From contig SFIQ01000004.1 of assembly GCA_004555265.1 (NCBI GenBank), positions 1 through 64,000 on the forward strand: a DNA stretch of 64,000 bases. Reading direction: 5' to 3'. Below are positions 16,853 to 24,726 of this stretch, piece by piece (position 1 is the stretch's first letter; every line of letters begins with the position of its first letter). This DNA comes from Ruminococcus sp. (GTDB lineage: Bacteria; Bacillota; Clostridia; Oscillospirales; Acutalibacteraceae). Under the pieces are notes generated by a model, which saw only the letters and a program-made list of their open reading frames with translations, made no database searches and was not told the DNA's origin. Both the position numbers and the translations under genes were made by a program.

Positions 16853-18361
16853 ATGCAAAATTGGTTAAACCGTGAAATTGCGCGCGTGACCGTGCGGGAG
16901 ACAAACCCGCCCACGCCCCCCGCACCGATTGAAGCGACGCTCGAAAAAAATATTATTTATATGAAGGAAAAGCTCGGCGCAAGCTTTGACATTTTATATA
17001 AGCAGACTTCTATCGGCAAAAACAAAGCGATTTTCATTATGGATGACGGTATGTGTGACAATCTGTTGGTCACACAGCAAGTTGTCAATCCCATTATGAC
17101 TGCCGAAGATATGCCGCAGGACGCATCTGCGCAAATCGCGTATATCCGTGACCAAATCTCCTCGGGGATTGACCAAAAGGAAATATATAACTTAGATGAC
17201 GCCATTACCGAGGTGCTTTCGGGCGTGGTTGTGCTGTTGATTGACGGCGTGACCGTCGGCGAAGCGTTCGGCGTGCAGGGCTTCCCGAAACGCTCGGTGG
17301 AGGATGCGCAAACCGAAGTGCAGGAACGCGGCGCACGGGAAGCATTCGTAGAAAGTTTTAAGGATAATGTGGCGTTAATGCGCCGACGTGTGCGTTCGCC
17401 TGTGGCGAGATTTGAAGTACAGGAGGTCGGCGTCACGAGCAAAACACGCGTTTGCGTCTGCTATTTTGCCGACCGCGCCGATAAGAATACCGTGCACGAG
17501 GTAAAAGACCGTCTGCAAAAAGCCGAATTGGATGTGGTTTTGGGGGCGGGGTATCTGCGCCCGTTTTTGGAGTCCGATGTCACCTCCATGTTTTCCTCGG
17601 TTGGCTCAACCGAGCGACCGGACGTAGCCTGTGCGGAAATGGCAGAGGGCAGAGTGGTGATTTTGGTTGACGGCACACCGTTTGCGTTGGTGGTGCCATA
17701 TCTGTTTTTAGAGAATTTTCAGTCATTAGACGATTATAACCACCGCCCGTATTATTCGGGTTTTATACGCCTTTTAAAATTTTTGGCTTTTGTGGTCAGT
17801 ATATTTTTACCGGGGCTGTATGTCGCGGTTTGTACCTTTCATCAGGAGATTTTGCCGACGGCACTGCTTTACGATACCGCCATTCAAGAGAGTATTACGC
17901 CGTTCCCCGTGATGCTGGAAGCCATTTTAATTCATTTTATTTATGAAATTGTACGCGAAGCGGGACTCAGAATGCCCAAATCCGTCGGGCACGCGGTGAG
18001 TATCGTCGGCGCGCTCGTCATCGGTGACGCGGCGGTCTCTGCGGGGCTTATCGCCGCACCGATGCTGATTGTGGTGGCGATGACGGCCATCAGCTCGTTT
18101 GTGGTCTCCAAAATTTACTATCCCGTTTCTATTTTGCGCTTTGCCTTTATGGTGATTGGCGGCGTAACGGGGTATTACGGCATTGTACTCGGATTCGGGG
18201 TTTTGCTTGCCAATATGTGCGCAGTCAAGTCTTTCGGTACACCGTTTACCGCACCGATTGCGCCGTTGCATCTCGGGGCGGTGATACGCGATTTTTGGGT
18301 GCGCCTTTCTTGGAAAAAACTCGGAAATCGAGAGTTGAAAATCCAAAATTTAGAAAAATAA
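16853..18361 (+). CDS. gerA: Spore germination protein, GerA family A subunit
   Basis: A 502-residue GerA/GerAA-type protein. A large soluble N-terminal part (to about residue 290) includes the family motifs SVGSTERPDVACAEMAEGR and VPYLFLENFQSLDDY near 245-300. A block of about five membrane helices follows (from about 305), with EAGLRMPKSVGHAVSIVG near 365-382. It is one subunit of a germinant receptor in the inner spore membrane. ATG 16853 follows AGGTGA. The symbol names the family rather than a specific receptor; the germinant is unknown. Confidence 0.95.
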   Translation: MQNWLNREIARVTVRETNPPTPPAPIEATLEKNIIYMKEKLGASFDILYKQTSIGKNKAIFIMDDGMCDNLLVTQQVVNPIMTAEDMPQDASAQIAYIRDQISSGIDQKEIYNLDDAITEVLSGVVVLLIDGVTVGEAFGVQGFPKRSVEDAQTEVQERGAREAFVESFKDNVALMRRRVRSPVARFEVQEVGVTSKTRVCVCYFADRADKNTVHEVKDRLQKAELDVVLGAGYLRPFLESDVTSMFSSVGSTERPDVACAEMAEGRVVILVDGTPFALVVPYLFLENFQSLDDYNHRPYYSGFIRLLKFLAFVVSIFLPGLYVAVCTFHQEILPTALLYDTAIQESITPFPVMLEAILIHFIYEIVREAGLRMPKSVGHAVSIVGALVIGDAAVSAGLIAAPMLIVVAMTAISSFVVSKIYYPVSILRFAFMVIGGVTGYYGIVLGFGVLLANMCAVKSFGTPFTAPIAPLHLGAVIRDFWVRLSWKKLGNRELKIQNLEK

Positions 18362-18383
18362 GAAACCAAGGAGGGTTCCCGAT

Positions 18384-19469
18384 ATGCACAGTGTGCCGAA
18401 AATCAGCGTTTGGCAGTTGTTTGCCGTTTTGCTGCTCTCACGGCTTTTAACTTTGTTAACCTATACCACACTCGGCGCAGAAGCGATGCAAAATGGCGAT
18501 TATTTTCCGTCGGCGGTTATTTCGGTATTGTTCATTCTGCTGTTTTCCGTCATGCTGTTTGTGCAAATGCGTTGGTTTCCGCAATACGATTTGGTGGACA
18601 TCGCATATTACACTTCCCCCATATTTTCAAAAATCATTTCGGTTTTATATGCCATTTTCTTTTTGTTCACCGCGTTAGAAACGCTGGCGCGATTGGAACT
18701 GTTTGTCAGCACCGTGATTTTTCCGAGCCGGCAAAGCGCATTTTTGGTCATCATTTGCGTCGTTGCGGCGTGCTATGCCGCGTCTTTGGGCGTGGAGGCG
18801 CTCGGCAGAACGGGTGCGATTTCCTTGGGACTTTTTGTCGCGGTATTTCTGTTTATTATGCTTGCTATGGCAGATAAAATTGATTTCATAAATTTTTCGC
18901 CGCTGCTTTATGACGGCGTTTCACCGAGTCTTTCCGCGGGCTTGGCGGCGGCAACGCGCAGTGCGGAAATTATGATGTTTTCGGCAATGCTGCCGCAAGT
19001 GACCGGCAACACAAAAAAAGCCTACGGCGCGTGGCTTGTCGCCTTTCTCGGCAGCAGTCTGGCGGTGTTTTTCTTTGTGTTCGGCGGACTTGGGTACTTT
19101 GCATTAACACAGCTTTTCCCGATTCATGCCATTGCTGTGTTGTCAGAACTCAGCGTGTTTCAGCGGTTTGATGTTCTGTTGACGGGGATTTGGATTTTAA
19201 GTGCCTTTGTCAAAATCAGTTTTTTGCTGTATCTTGTGTCCGCGCACTTGCAAAAGTCTTTCCGCCCCGAATGGAAAACCCGTTATCTTGCTGTGTCAGG
19301 CATTTTGATTGCCGTTGTGCAGATTTTCTTTGCGAAGAATTTTTCCGATTATTTCTATACCGTCGGCTTGTGGCAGCGCACAGTCTTTTTTGCGGTGTTT
19401 GCCGTTGCTTTACCGGCGATTGTGCTGTTTGCGGCACGCAAAAAGAGGGGAGGCAACCAAAATGCGTAG
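18384..19469 (+). CDS. gerB: Spore germination protein, GerB family (GerAB-type permease)
   Basis: A 361-residue integral membrane protein with about ten hydrophobic helices of the endospore-germination permease family (related to amino-acid/APC transporters). It begins PKISVWQLFAVLLLSRLL, the usual GerAB start, and forms the germinant-binding B subunit. It lies 22 bases after gerA (with GGAGGGTT before the ATG) and overlaps gerC by 8 bases. Confidence 0.95.
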   Translation: MHSVPKISVWQLFAVLLLSRLLTLLTYTTLGAEAMQNGDYFPSAVISVLFILLFSVMLFVQMRWFPQYDLVDIAYYTSPIFSKIISVLYAIFFLFTALETLARLELFVSTVIFPSRQSAFLVIICVVAACYAASLGVEALGRTGAISLGLFVAVFLFIMLAMADKIDFINFSPLLYDGVSPSLSAGLAAATRSAEIMMFSAMLPQVTGNTKKAYGAWLVAFLGSSLAVFFFVFGGLGYFALTQLFPIHAIAVLSELSVFQRFDVLLTGIWILSAFVKISFLLYLVSAHLQKSFRPEWKTRYLAVSGILIAVVQIFFAKNFSDYFYTVGLWQRTVFFAVFAVALPAIVLFAARKKRGGNQNA

Positions 19470-20613
19470 GGTGCGTAAAATTCTTTTGCCGATTTTTTTG
19501 ATTTGCATTTTGTTTTCGGGCTGTGATTTTTCCTCTGGGGAACTGAAAAACCGTTTGATTGTGCAGGCAGTTGGGATTGACCGTAAGGCGGACGGCGGCG
19601 TGCGTGTGACTTTGCAAACGCTGAACACACAGATGACAGGCAATCCGAACAGCGGCGCAAATCCCGGTGATATTGTCAATTCTTTATCTGTAGAGGGTGC
19701 AACGATTGCCGAAGCCATTTCCGATGCCGCAAAAATAGTGGGAAAAATGCCTTTGCTTTCGCAAAACCGTTTACTTGTGTTCGGCAGAAGTACCGCCGAA
19801 CAGGGCATTCATGGGTATCTCGACTATTTTGTTCGCAATGTGCAAAACCGCGCTACGGTGTTGGTGGCGATTTCCGATACCACAGCGGAGGAGCTCGTCA
19901 GCGCCAAAATGGGCGAAAGTGTGTTGGCGGCAGACAGCATGGAAGATATATTGCAGGCGGAACGGTTTGATTCCAATGTTCTCAGCCGCGAACTTTACAA
20001 CCTAATCAACACATTGGACTCAAATACCGCCGATTCGGTTTTGCCGATATTGCGCGTAAGCGGCGAACAGGAGGAAAGCAAAATTCAAATGTTGTGTGTC
20101 GGTGTGTTTGAGAAGGACTGTTTGCGATATGAACTGCAAGACGAGGAGATTACAGCACTGCTGTTGCTCAGCAATGAAGCACGAAGCGGTGTGTTTACCG
20201 TGCAAAATACGGCGTTTGCGTCTGAAACCGTCCTGCGGATAAAGAAATGTCACACCCGCATAAAGCCCGCCGTAGAAAACGGAAAAATTTCTTTTCACAT
20301 TCAGGTGAATTTGCGTTTGGATGTGATTGAAAACAAAACGGATACGCCTTTTTCAGTCAATGAAGCTTATATCATTGAAACACAAAATCAAGCGGAAATC
20401 TATATGACAGAGCGACTCAACCAAACCCTTTTCAAGTGCTTATGTGCTCAGCAGTCCGACCCGTTTTGCTTCGGAATGCGGTTTTTGCGGTTGCACCCGC
20501 GTTTTTACAAGGCGAACATTACAGATTGGAAAGCGGTTTTGCCGTCGGTGCAGTATCAAGTGGAAACCAAAGCGGAAATCAACCGCGTCGGCAACGGCAT
20601 GGAAAACTTGTAA
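19462..20613 (+). CDS. gerC: Spore germination lipoprotein, Ger(x)C family
   Basis: A 383-residue lipoprotein. The signal peptide ends in the lipobox LFSGC near residue 19. The mature protein has GerC-family motifs: IVQAVGIDRK near 32-41, and AISDAAKIVGKMPLLSQNRLLVFGR near 85-110. It completes the A-B-C receptor complex. ATG 19462 lies inside the end of gerB with AGAGGGGAGG before it, so translation is coupled. Confidence 0.95.
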   Translation: MRRVRKILLPIFLICILFSGCDFSSGELKNRLIVQAVGIDRKADGGVRVTLQTLNTQMTGNPNSGANPGDIVNSLSVEGATIAEAISDAAKIVGKMPLLSQNRLLVFGRSTAEQGIHGYLDYFVRNVQNRATVLVAISDTTAEELVSAKMGESVLAADSMEDILQAERFDSNVLSRELYNLINTLDSNTADSVLPILRVSGEQEESKIQMLCVGVFEKDCLRYELQDEEITALLLLSNEARSGVFTVQNTAFASETVLRIKKCHTRIKPAVENGKISFHIQVNLRLDVIENKTDTPFSVNEAYIIETQNQAEIYMTERLNQTLFKCLCAQQSDPFCFGMRFLRLHPRFYKANITDWKAVLPSVQYQVETKAEINRVGNGMENL

Positions 20614-20651
20614 TTTTCAATTTTTTGCGCTAAAATAAAATCGGTGATACG

Positions 20652-20966
20652 ATGAATACCTTTGCGAAAATCTATGAAATTGTCCGACAAATCCCAAAGG
20701 GAAGTGTCGCAACCTACGGCGATGTGGCATTTTTGGCGGGCAACCCGCGGCTCGCGCGCGTGGTTGGCTATGCTCTGCACCAAAATCCCGACCCCGAAAC
20801 CATCAAATGCCACCGCGTGGTGAACCGCGAGGGGAGGGTGTCGAGCGCCTTTGTGTTCGGCGGGGAAAACGAACAAATCCGCCGTTTGCGGCAAGAGGGC
20901 GTGGAAGTCAGCGACGACGGCTTTGTCGATTTGCAAAAATATCGGTGGAATTTCGGGAACATTTGA
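20652..20966 (+). CDS. MGMT-family DNA-binding-domain protein (alkyltransferase-like)
   Basis: A 104-residue protein matching only the C-terminal DNA-binding half of O6-alkylguanine-DNA alkyltransferase. TYGDVAFLAG near residue 21 belongs to the helix-turn-helix, and KCHRVV near 52-57 is the active-site motif. The Cys that accepts the alkyl group is present, but the usual preceding Pro (PCHRV) is Lys. True alkyltransferase-like proteins have Trp instead of Cys. So this could be a small active methyltransferase or a damage sensor. It lies alone after gerC. Confidence 0.85.
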   Translation: MNTFAKIYEIVRQIPKGSVATYGDVAFLAGNPRLARVVGYALHQNPDPETIKCHRVVNREGRVSSAFVFGGENEQIRRLRQEGVEVSDDGFVDLQKYRWNFGNI

Positions 20967-20977
20967 CTTTCCTAAAA

Positions 20978-21018
20978 ATAAATCATGACCACCGGTTGAA
21001 CCGGTGGTCATGATTATT
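20978..21018. terminator. Bidirectional terminator between MGMT-like and GH36 genes
   Basis: Perfect 15-bp stem AATCATGACCACCGG with loop TTGAA (20996-21000). The T-rich side, TATTTTTA on the minus strand, favours ending the GH36 gene; the plus-strand tail is weaker. Confidence 0.8.
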
Positions 21019-21035
21019 CCTCTACGGCGCAAATA

Positions 21036-22688
21036 TTACATCTCCGACAGCGCTTTTCCGTCCTGTAAATCAAACCGGAAAATCTTCTGTTCGCCGTTTT
21101 CAGTATAGGTAATTTCCACGGTGTCGCGCTGTTCTGCGGAAAATTCCGCGCGTAAAATCGCAATATCGTCTTTTTGGAATGTCTTTAATAATGCGTTCAT
21201 CTGTAATTGGTTGTAATCGTCAACATTGTCGGAAGTAAACAACACACTGCCGAACAATTTGTTGACCGTTGCAATTATTTTTCGCTGTTCAAAATTGCAG
21301 TGCATATTGTTTTCACGCAACAAAAAGACATCGGGGTCGTTGCGGAATGCTCTGCCGTCCAACTGACGGCGGAAAACGGTGTTGCCAAGCGCGTGAACGG
21401 TGGAAACATCTTCGCGATGGCTTTTGGCTTTTCGATGCCACGAAAGCCCCATATCCGCACCGATGCGGCAATAATCCACTTTGCCGAAGGCGGGCATCAT
21501 CGGTACACCGCAGCCGAGAATTTGTTTTTCGCCGACGCATTCCCGCAAAAAGTCCATGGCCTCGCACATCAACTGCCCACGGGTTTTGCCGTGGTTCGGG
21601 ATAATCGCCGCCGCATAGAGAAAATCGAGTTTTACAAGGTCATAGCCCCAATCGTTTAACACAATGTCAAAGAAATGACGGATATGCTCGCGCACTTCGG
21701 GGTTTTCAATATCTAAGGCATAAAATCCGCCCCAATTCAACCCGCAACGCACCGGTTTACCGCTTTTGTGGCGAATAATCCAATCGGGATGTGCTTTTGC
21801 GACCTCCGACACATATTGTGCGGCAAACGGCGCAAGCCACAAGCCTGCCTGCATGCCTTTTTTATGGATTTTATCGGCAATCACTTTCATGCCGCAGGGA
21901 AATTTTTTCACATCGACCGAAAGCCAGTCGCCAACATTGGTTTGATACCCGTCATCGATTTGGAAAATGTCAATATCGGCATCCACTTTGGAAAGCGCCT
22001 CTAAATCATGATTCACAATGGTTTCATTGATATTGGGGTAATAGTTGTACCATGTTGTGTAACCGTTTTTGACGGGTGCGGTCGCTTTCGGAATACCCAG
22101 CAGGTTAAACCATTTGTCAAATACCGCGTTTTCTGTGCCGTTTAAATGCACAAAATTTAAAACTTCATAATCACCTGTTAATGTAATGCCCTCTAAATCC
22201 TTTTCCACCGTGACGGTGTTGTCTGGGCAGTTGAAACGGAAAATCGTATAGCCTGTGCGTTCGTTTAGCGAAGCAAACAGGTCATAGGCTTCCGCCCGCC
22301 GCACATACCCGTAAGAAAAGCCGTGAAAATATCCGGGGCGTTTATCGTATTCCACAAAAGTATAGTCGCCTGCCGCACACATTGAGGTTGCCATCACATA
22401 CGGCTTAACATACGGCGCAAGGCAAGGTGGCTTGTCGTCAATAAAGTACTCGCGGCAATCCGTCCAGGACTGATACCCGTTCAAAAATACACGGTCATTC
22501 TGCGAAAAAGTGTAGGGCACGGTTACCGCAAGGCGCTGAACAGTCAGCGGCATTGCGGCATGTAATTTCAAAACAAGATGGTCGCAGAATGCTTGATACT
22601 CGATTTTAAAATGCTCGGTTTCAAATAAATTGGTCGAATACACGGTTTTGCCGACCTTGTATTCCAACTGCAATTTAAATTTTTCCAT
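21036..22688 (-). CDS. Alpha-galactosidase, GH36 family
   Basis: A 550-residue cytosolic protein (no signal peptide) of the GH36/melibiase group. The (beta/alpha)8 domain contains FQIDDGYQ near 243-250, GLWLAPF near 282-288, the nucleophile motif VKLDFLYA (Asp near 355) and the acid/base motif CRIGADMGLSW (Asp near 412). It is shorter than the ~730-residue bacterial GH36 enzymes, so the N-terminal sandwich is reduced. The likely role is release of galactose from raffinose-type oligosaccharides after uptake. The start after GGAGGAAATT is preferred. It is divergent from the phosphoglucomutase gene; no sugar transporter is adjacent. Confidence 0.85.
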   Translation of the reverse strand: MEKFKLQLEYKVGKTVYSTNLFETEHFKIEYQAFCDHLVLKLHAAMPLTVQRLAVTVPYTFSQNDRVFLNGYQSWTDCREYFIDDKPPCLAPYVKPYVMATSMCAAGDYTFVEYDKRPGYFHGFSYGYVRRAEAYDLFASLNERTGYTIFRFNCPDNTVTVEKDLEGITLTGDYEVLNFVHLNGTENAVFDKWFNLLGIPKATAPVKNGYTTWYNYYPNINETIVNHDLEALSKVDADIDIFQIDDGYQTNVGDWLSVDVKKFPCGMKVIADKIHKKGMQAGLWLAPFAAQYVSEVAKAHPDWIIRHKSGKPVRCGLNWGGFYALDIENPEVREHIRHFFDIVLNDWGYDLVKLDFLYAAAIIPNHGKTRGQLMCEAMDFLRECVGEKQILGCGVPMMPAFGKVDYCRIGADMGLSWHRKAKSHREDVSTVHALGNTVFRRQLDGRAFRNDPDVFLLRENNMHCNFEQRKIIATVNKLFGSVLFTSDNVDDYNQLQMNALLKTFQKDDIAILRAEFSAEQRDTVEITYTENGEQKIFRFDLQDGKALSEM

Positions 22689-22780
22689 AATTTCCTCCAT
22701 GATTTCTCCGAAATCGGATAATGAAAACAGTATAACATAAAATAACGGAATTGCATACCAAATTTATTTCTGTTTTTTTG

Positions 22781-22809
22781 TTGATTTTGATGTGCTTTTG
22801 CTGTAAAAT
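22781..22809 (+). promoter_or_regulatory. sigma-A promoter of the phosphoglucomutase operon
   Basis: TTGATT (22781-22786), 17-base spacer, TAAAAT (22804-22809), 27 bases before the start codon. Confidence 0.6.
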
Positions 22810-22836
22810 AAGTGCAAATTTATGTGAGGTGTTCAA

Positions 22837-24477
22837 ATGCTTTATACCGAACGATATAACGAGTGGCTTTTATTTGACGATGAAACCAAGCAAGAACTGT
22901 TAAAAATAACCGATGAAAAAGAATTGGAAGACCGTTTTTATAAAGATTTACAGTTTGGAACGGGCGGTTTGCGCGGGATTATGGGCGCAGGGCCGAACCG
23001 TATGAATAAATATACCGTCGGCAAAGCGACCTTGGGGCTTGCCAAATATTTGGCGGCGGAATTTGACGGCGAGAAACGCGTTGTCATTGCCTTTGATTCA
23101 CGAAATCTCTCCGCCGAATTTGCAAAAAGCGCGGCACAGGTGTTTGCGGCAAAAGGGATTACCGTTTATCTGTTTGGGCAGATTATGCCCACACCTGTTT
23201 TGTCTTTTGCCGTACAGTATTTGAACTGCACGGCAGGGGTGGTCATTACCGCCAGTCACAATCCGAAAGAATATAACGGCTACAAGGTATATGACCGAAA
23301 CGGTTGCCAGCTTGTGCCCGAATATGCCGATAAAGTGATTGCCTATGTAAATGAGATTACGGATTTGCGCGCCGTGCCGCACCTCGACTATGAGGTTGCG
23401 TGTGCCAGCGGATTGATAAAGTGCGTCGGTGACGAGGTGCTTGACGCCTTTTTGGCGGCGGTAAAACAGCAGGAACTGTATACCGAAACCAATGGCTTAA
23501 AAGTTGTGTATACCCCTTTGCATGGGACAGGTAATATCCCTGTGCGCCGTATTCTTGGACAGTATGCTGTTTCTGTTGTCCCCGAACAGGAATTGCCCGA
23601 CGGCAATTTCTCCACCGTTCGTTCCCCCAATCCCGAGGAAAAAGATGCGTTGACACTCGGCATTGCACAGGCAGAGCGCGAAAATGCGGATTTGGTGCTC
23701 GGCACAGACCCCGATTGCGACCGCGTGGGCATTGCCGTTCGCCACAACGGCGCGTATGTGTTAATGACGGGCAATCAGGTGGGTGCTTTGCTTGCGGATT
23801 TCGTTCTGCGATTCAAAAAGGACACCTTAACTGAAAAATCCACCCTCGTCAAAACCATTGTAACCAACGATTTGGGCGCGAATATCGCAAAAAGTTACGG
23901 CTTGCAGGTGGTCGAAACGCTGACGGGCTTTAAATATATCGGTGACCGCATCAATCGTTATGCGCAAAGCGGAACAAATGAATTTGTGATGGGTTATGAA
24001 GAAAGTTACGGGTATTTGGTCGGCACGCACGCGCGCGACAAAGACGCCGTTGTCGCCTCCATGCTTATCTGCGAAGCGGCGGCGTTCCATAAGAAAAACG
24101 GTAAAACCTTGGTGGACGCCTTACACGACTTGTATGCGCAATTCGGCTTTTATTTAGACGCATTGGATTCGTTTACGCTCAAAGGCAAAGACGGCGCAGA
24201 GAGAATCCGTTCGATTATGTCTGCATTCCGCACGGCAGGCGAAACCGCCTTTGACGGTGTGGAGCGCGTGATAGATTATTCGTTGGGCGTGGATGATTTG
24301 CCGAAAGAAAATGTATTAAAATTTATTTTTGAAAACGGCAGTTGGCTCTCTGTGCGCCCGTCGGGGACGGAGCCCAAACTGAAAATCTATTATTCCGTGT
24401 GCGGCGAAAACGAAGAAACAGCAAACGCAACTTTGCAATCCCTGCGCCGTTTTATACACGATACGATAGGAGAATAA
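22837..24477 (+). CDS. Phosphoglucomutase / phosphomannomutase (alpha-D-phosphohexomutase)
   Basis: A 546-residue phosphohexomutase. The substrate entry motif FGTGGLRG is near residue 40, the active-site phosphoserine motif TASHNPKEYNG near 140, the metal loop GTDPDCDR near 289, a sugar-binding GYEESYGYLVG near 387, and the phosphate-binding RPSGTEPKLK near 508. It interconverts hexose 1- and 6-phosphates; length and motifs resemble the Firmicutes PgcA-like group. It heads a cluster with NifU-like and alpha-mannosidase genes, so it could channel mannose or glucose phosphates. Confidence 0.95.
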   Translation: MLYTERYNEWLLFDDETKQELLKITDEKELEDRFYKDLQFGTGGLRGIMGAGPNRMNKYTVGKATLGLAKYLAAEFDGEKRVVIAFDSRNLSAEFAKSAAQVFAAKGITVYLFGQIMPTPVLSFAVQYLNCTAGVVITASHNPKEYNGYKVYDRNGCQLVPEYADKVIAYVNEITDLRAVPHLDYEVACASGLIKCVGDEVLDAFLAAVKQQELYTETNGLKVVYTPLHGTGNIPVRRILGQYAVSVVPEQELPDGNFSTVRSPNPEEKDALTLGIAQAERENADLVLGTDPDCDRVGIAVRHNGAYVLMTGNQVGALLADFVLRFKKDTLTEKSTLVKTIVTNDLGANIAKSYGLQVVETLTGFKYIGDRINRYAQSGTNEFVMGYEESYGYLVGTHARDKDAVVASMLICEAAAFHKKNGKTLVDALHDLYAQFGFYLDALDSFTLKGKDGAERIRSIMSAFRTAGETAFDGVERVIDYSLGVDDLPKENVLKFIFENGSWLSVRPSGTEPKLKIYYSVCGENEETANATLQSLRRFIHDTIGE

Positions 24478-24481
24478 ACCG

Positions 24482-24715
24482 ATGGAAGAGTACATTGCAT
24501 CTGTCATTCGACCGAAAATTCAGGGCGACGGCGGTGAAGTGCGCTTTGCAGAGCTTCGCGACGATACGCTGACGCTTGTGTTTCAGGGCGAATGTTCCAA
24601 ATGCTTAATTTTAGATCGCTGTGTGCATTGGATTGAACAGGAAATCAAAAAAGATTTAGGCAAGTGCGTCACGGTAAACGCCGTTCGTAAAAAACCGTTT
24701 TTTTGGGATATATAA
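24482..24715 (+). CDS. NifU-like C-terminal domain protein
   Basis: A 77-residue protein resembling the NifU C-terminal (Nfu) domain: IRPKIQGDGGEVRF at the start and a cysteine pair C-x2-C in GECSKCLI. Nfu domains carry or transfer Fe-S clusters. The family's CxxC is present but the next residues (normally PxSxxTL) are altered to LILDRCV, with an extra Cys. It begins 5 bases after the phosphoglucomutase gene and 12 bases before the mannosidase gene; this pairing has no obvious metabolic logic. Confidence 0.8.
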   Translation: MEEYIASVIRPKIQGDGGEVRFAELRDDTLTLVFQGECSKCLILDRCVHWIEQEIKKDLGKCVTVNAVRKKPFFWDI

Positions 24716-24726
24716 GGAGTTAAACG

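Noticed and set aside
22701..22740. cre-like site TGAAAACAGTATAACA near the GH36 start
   Set aside because: The central CG of the catabolite responsive element is absent and the spacing is off by two.
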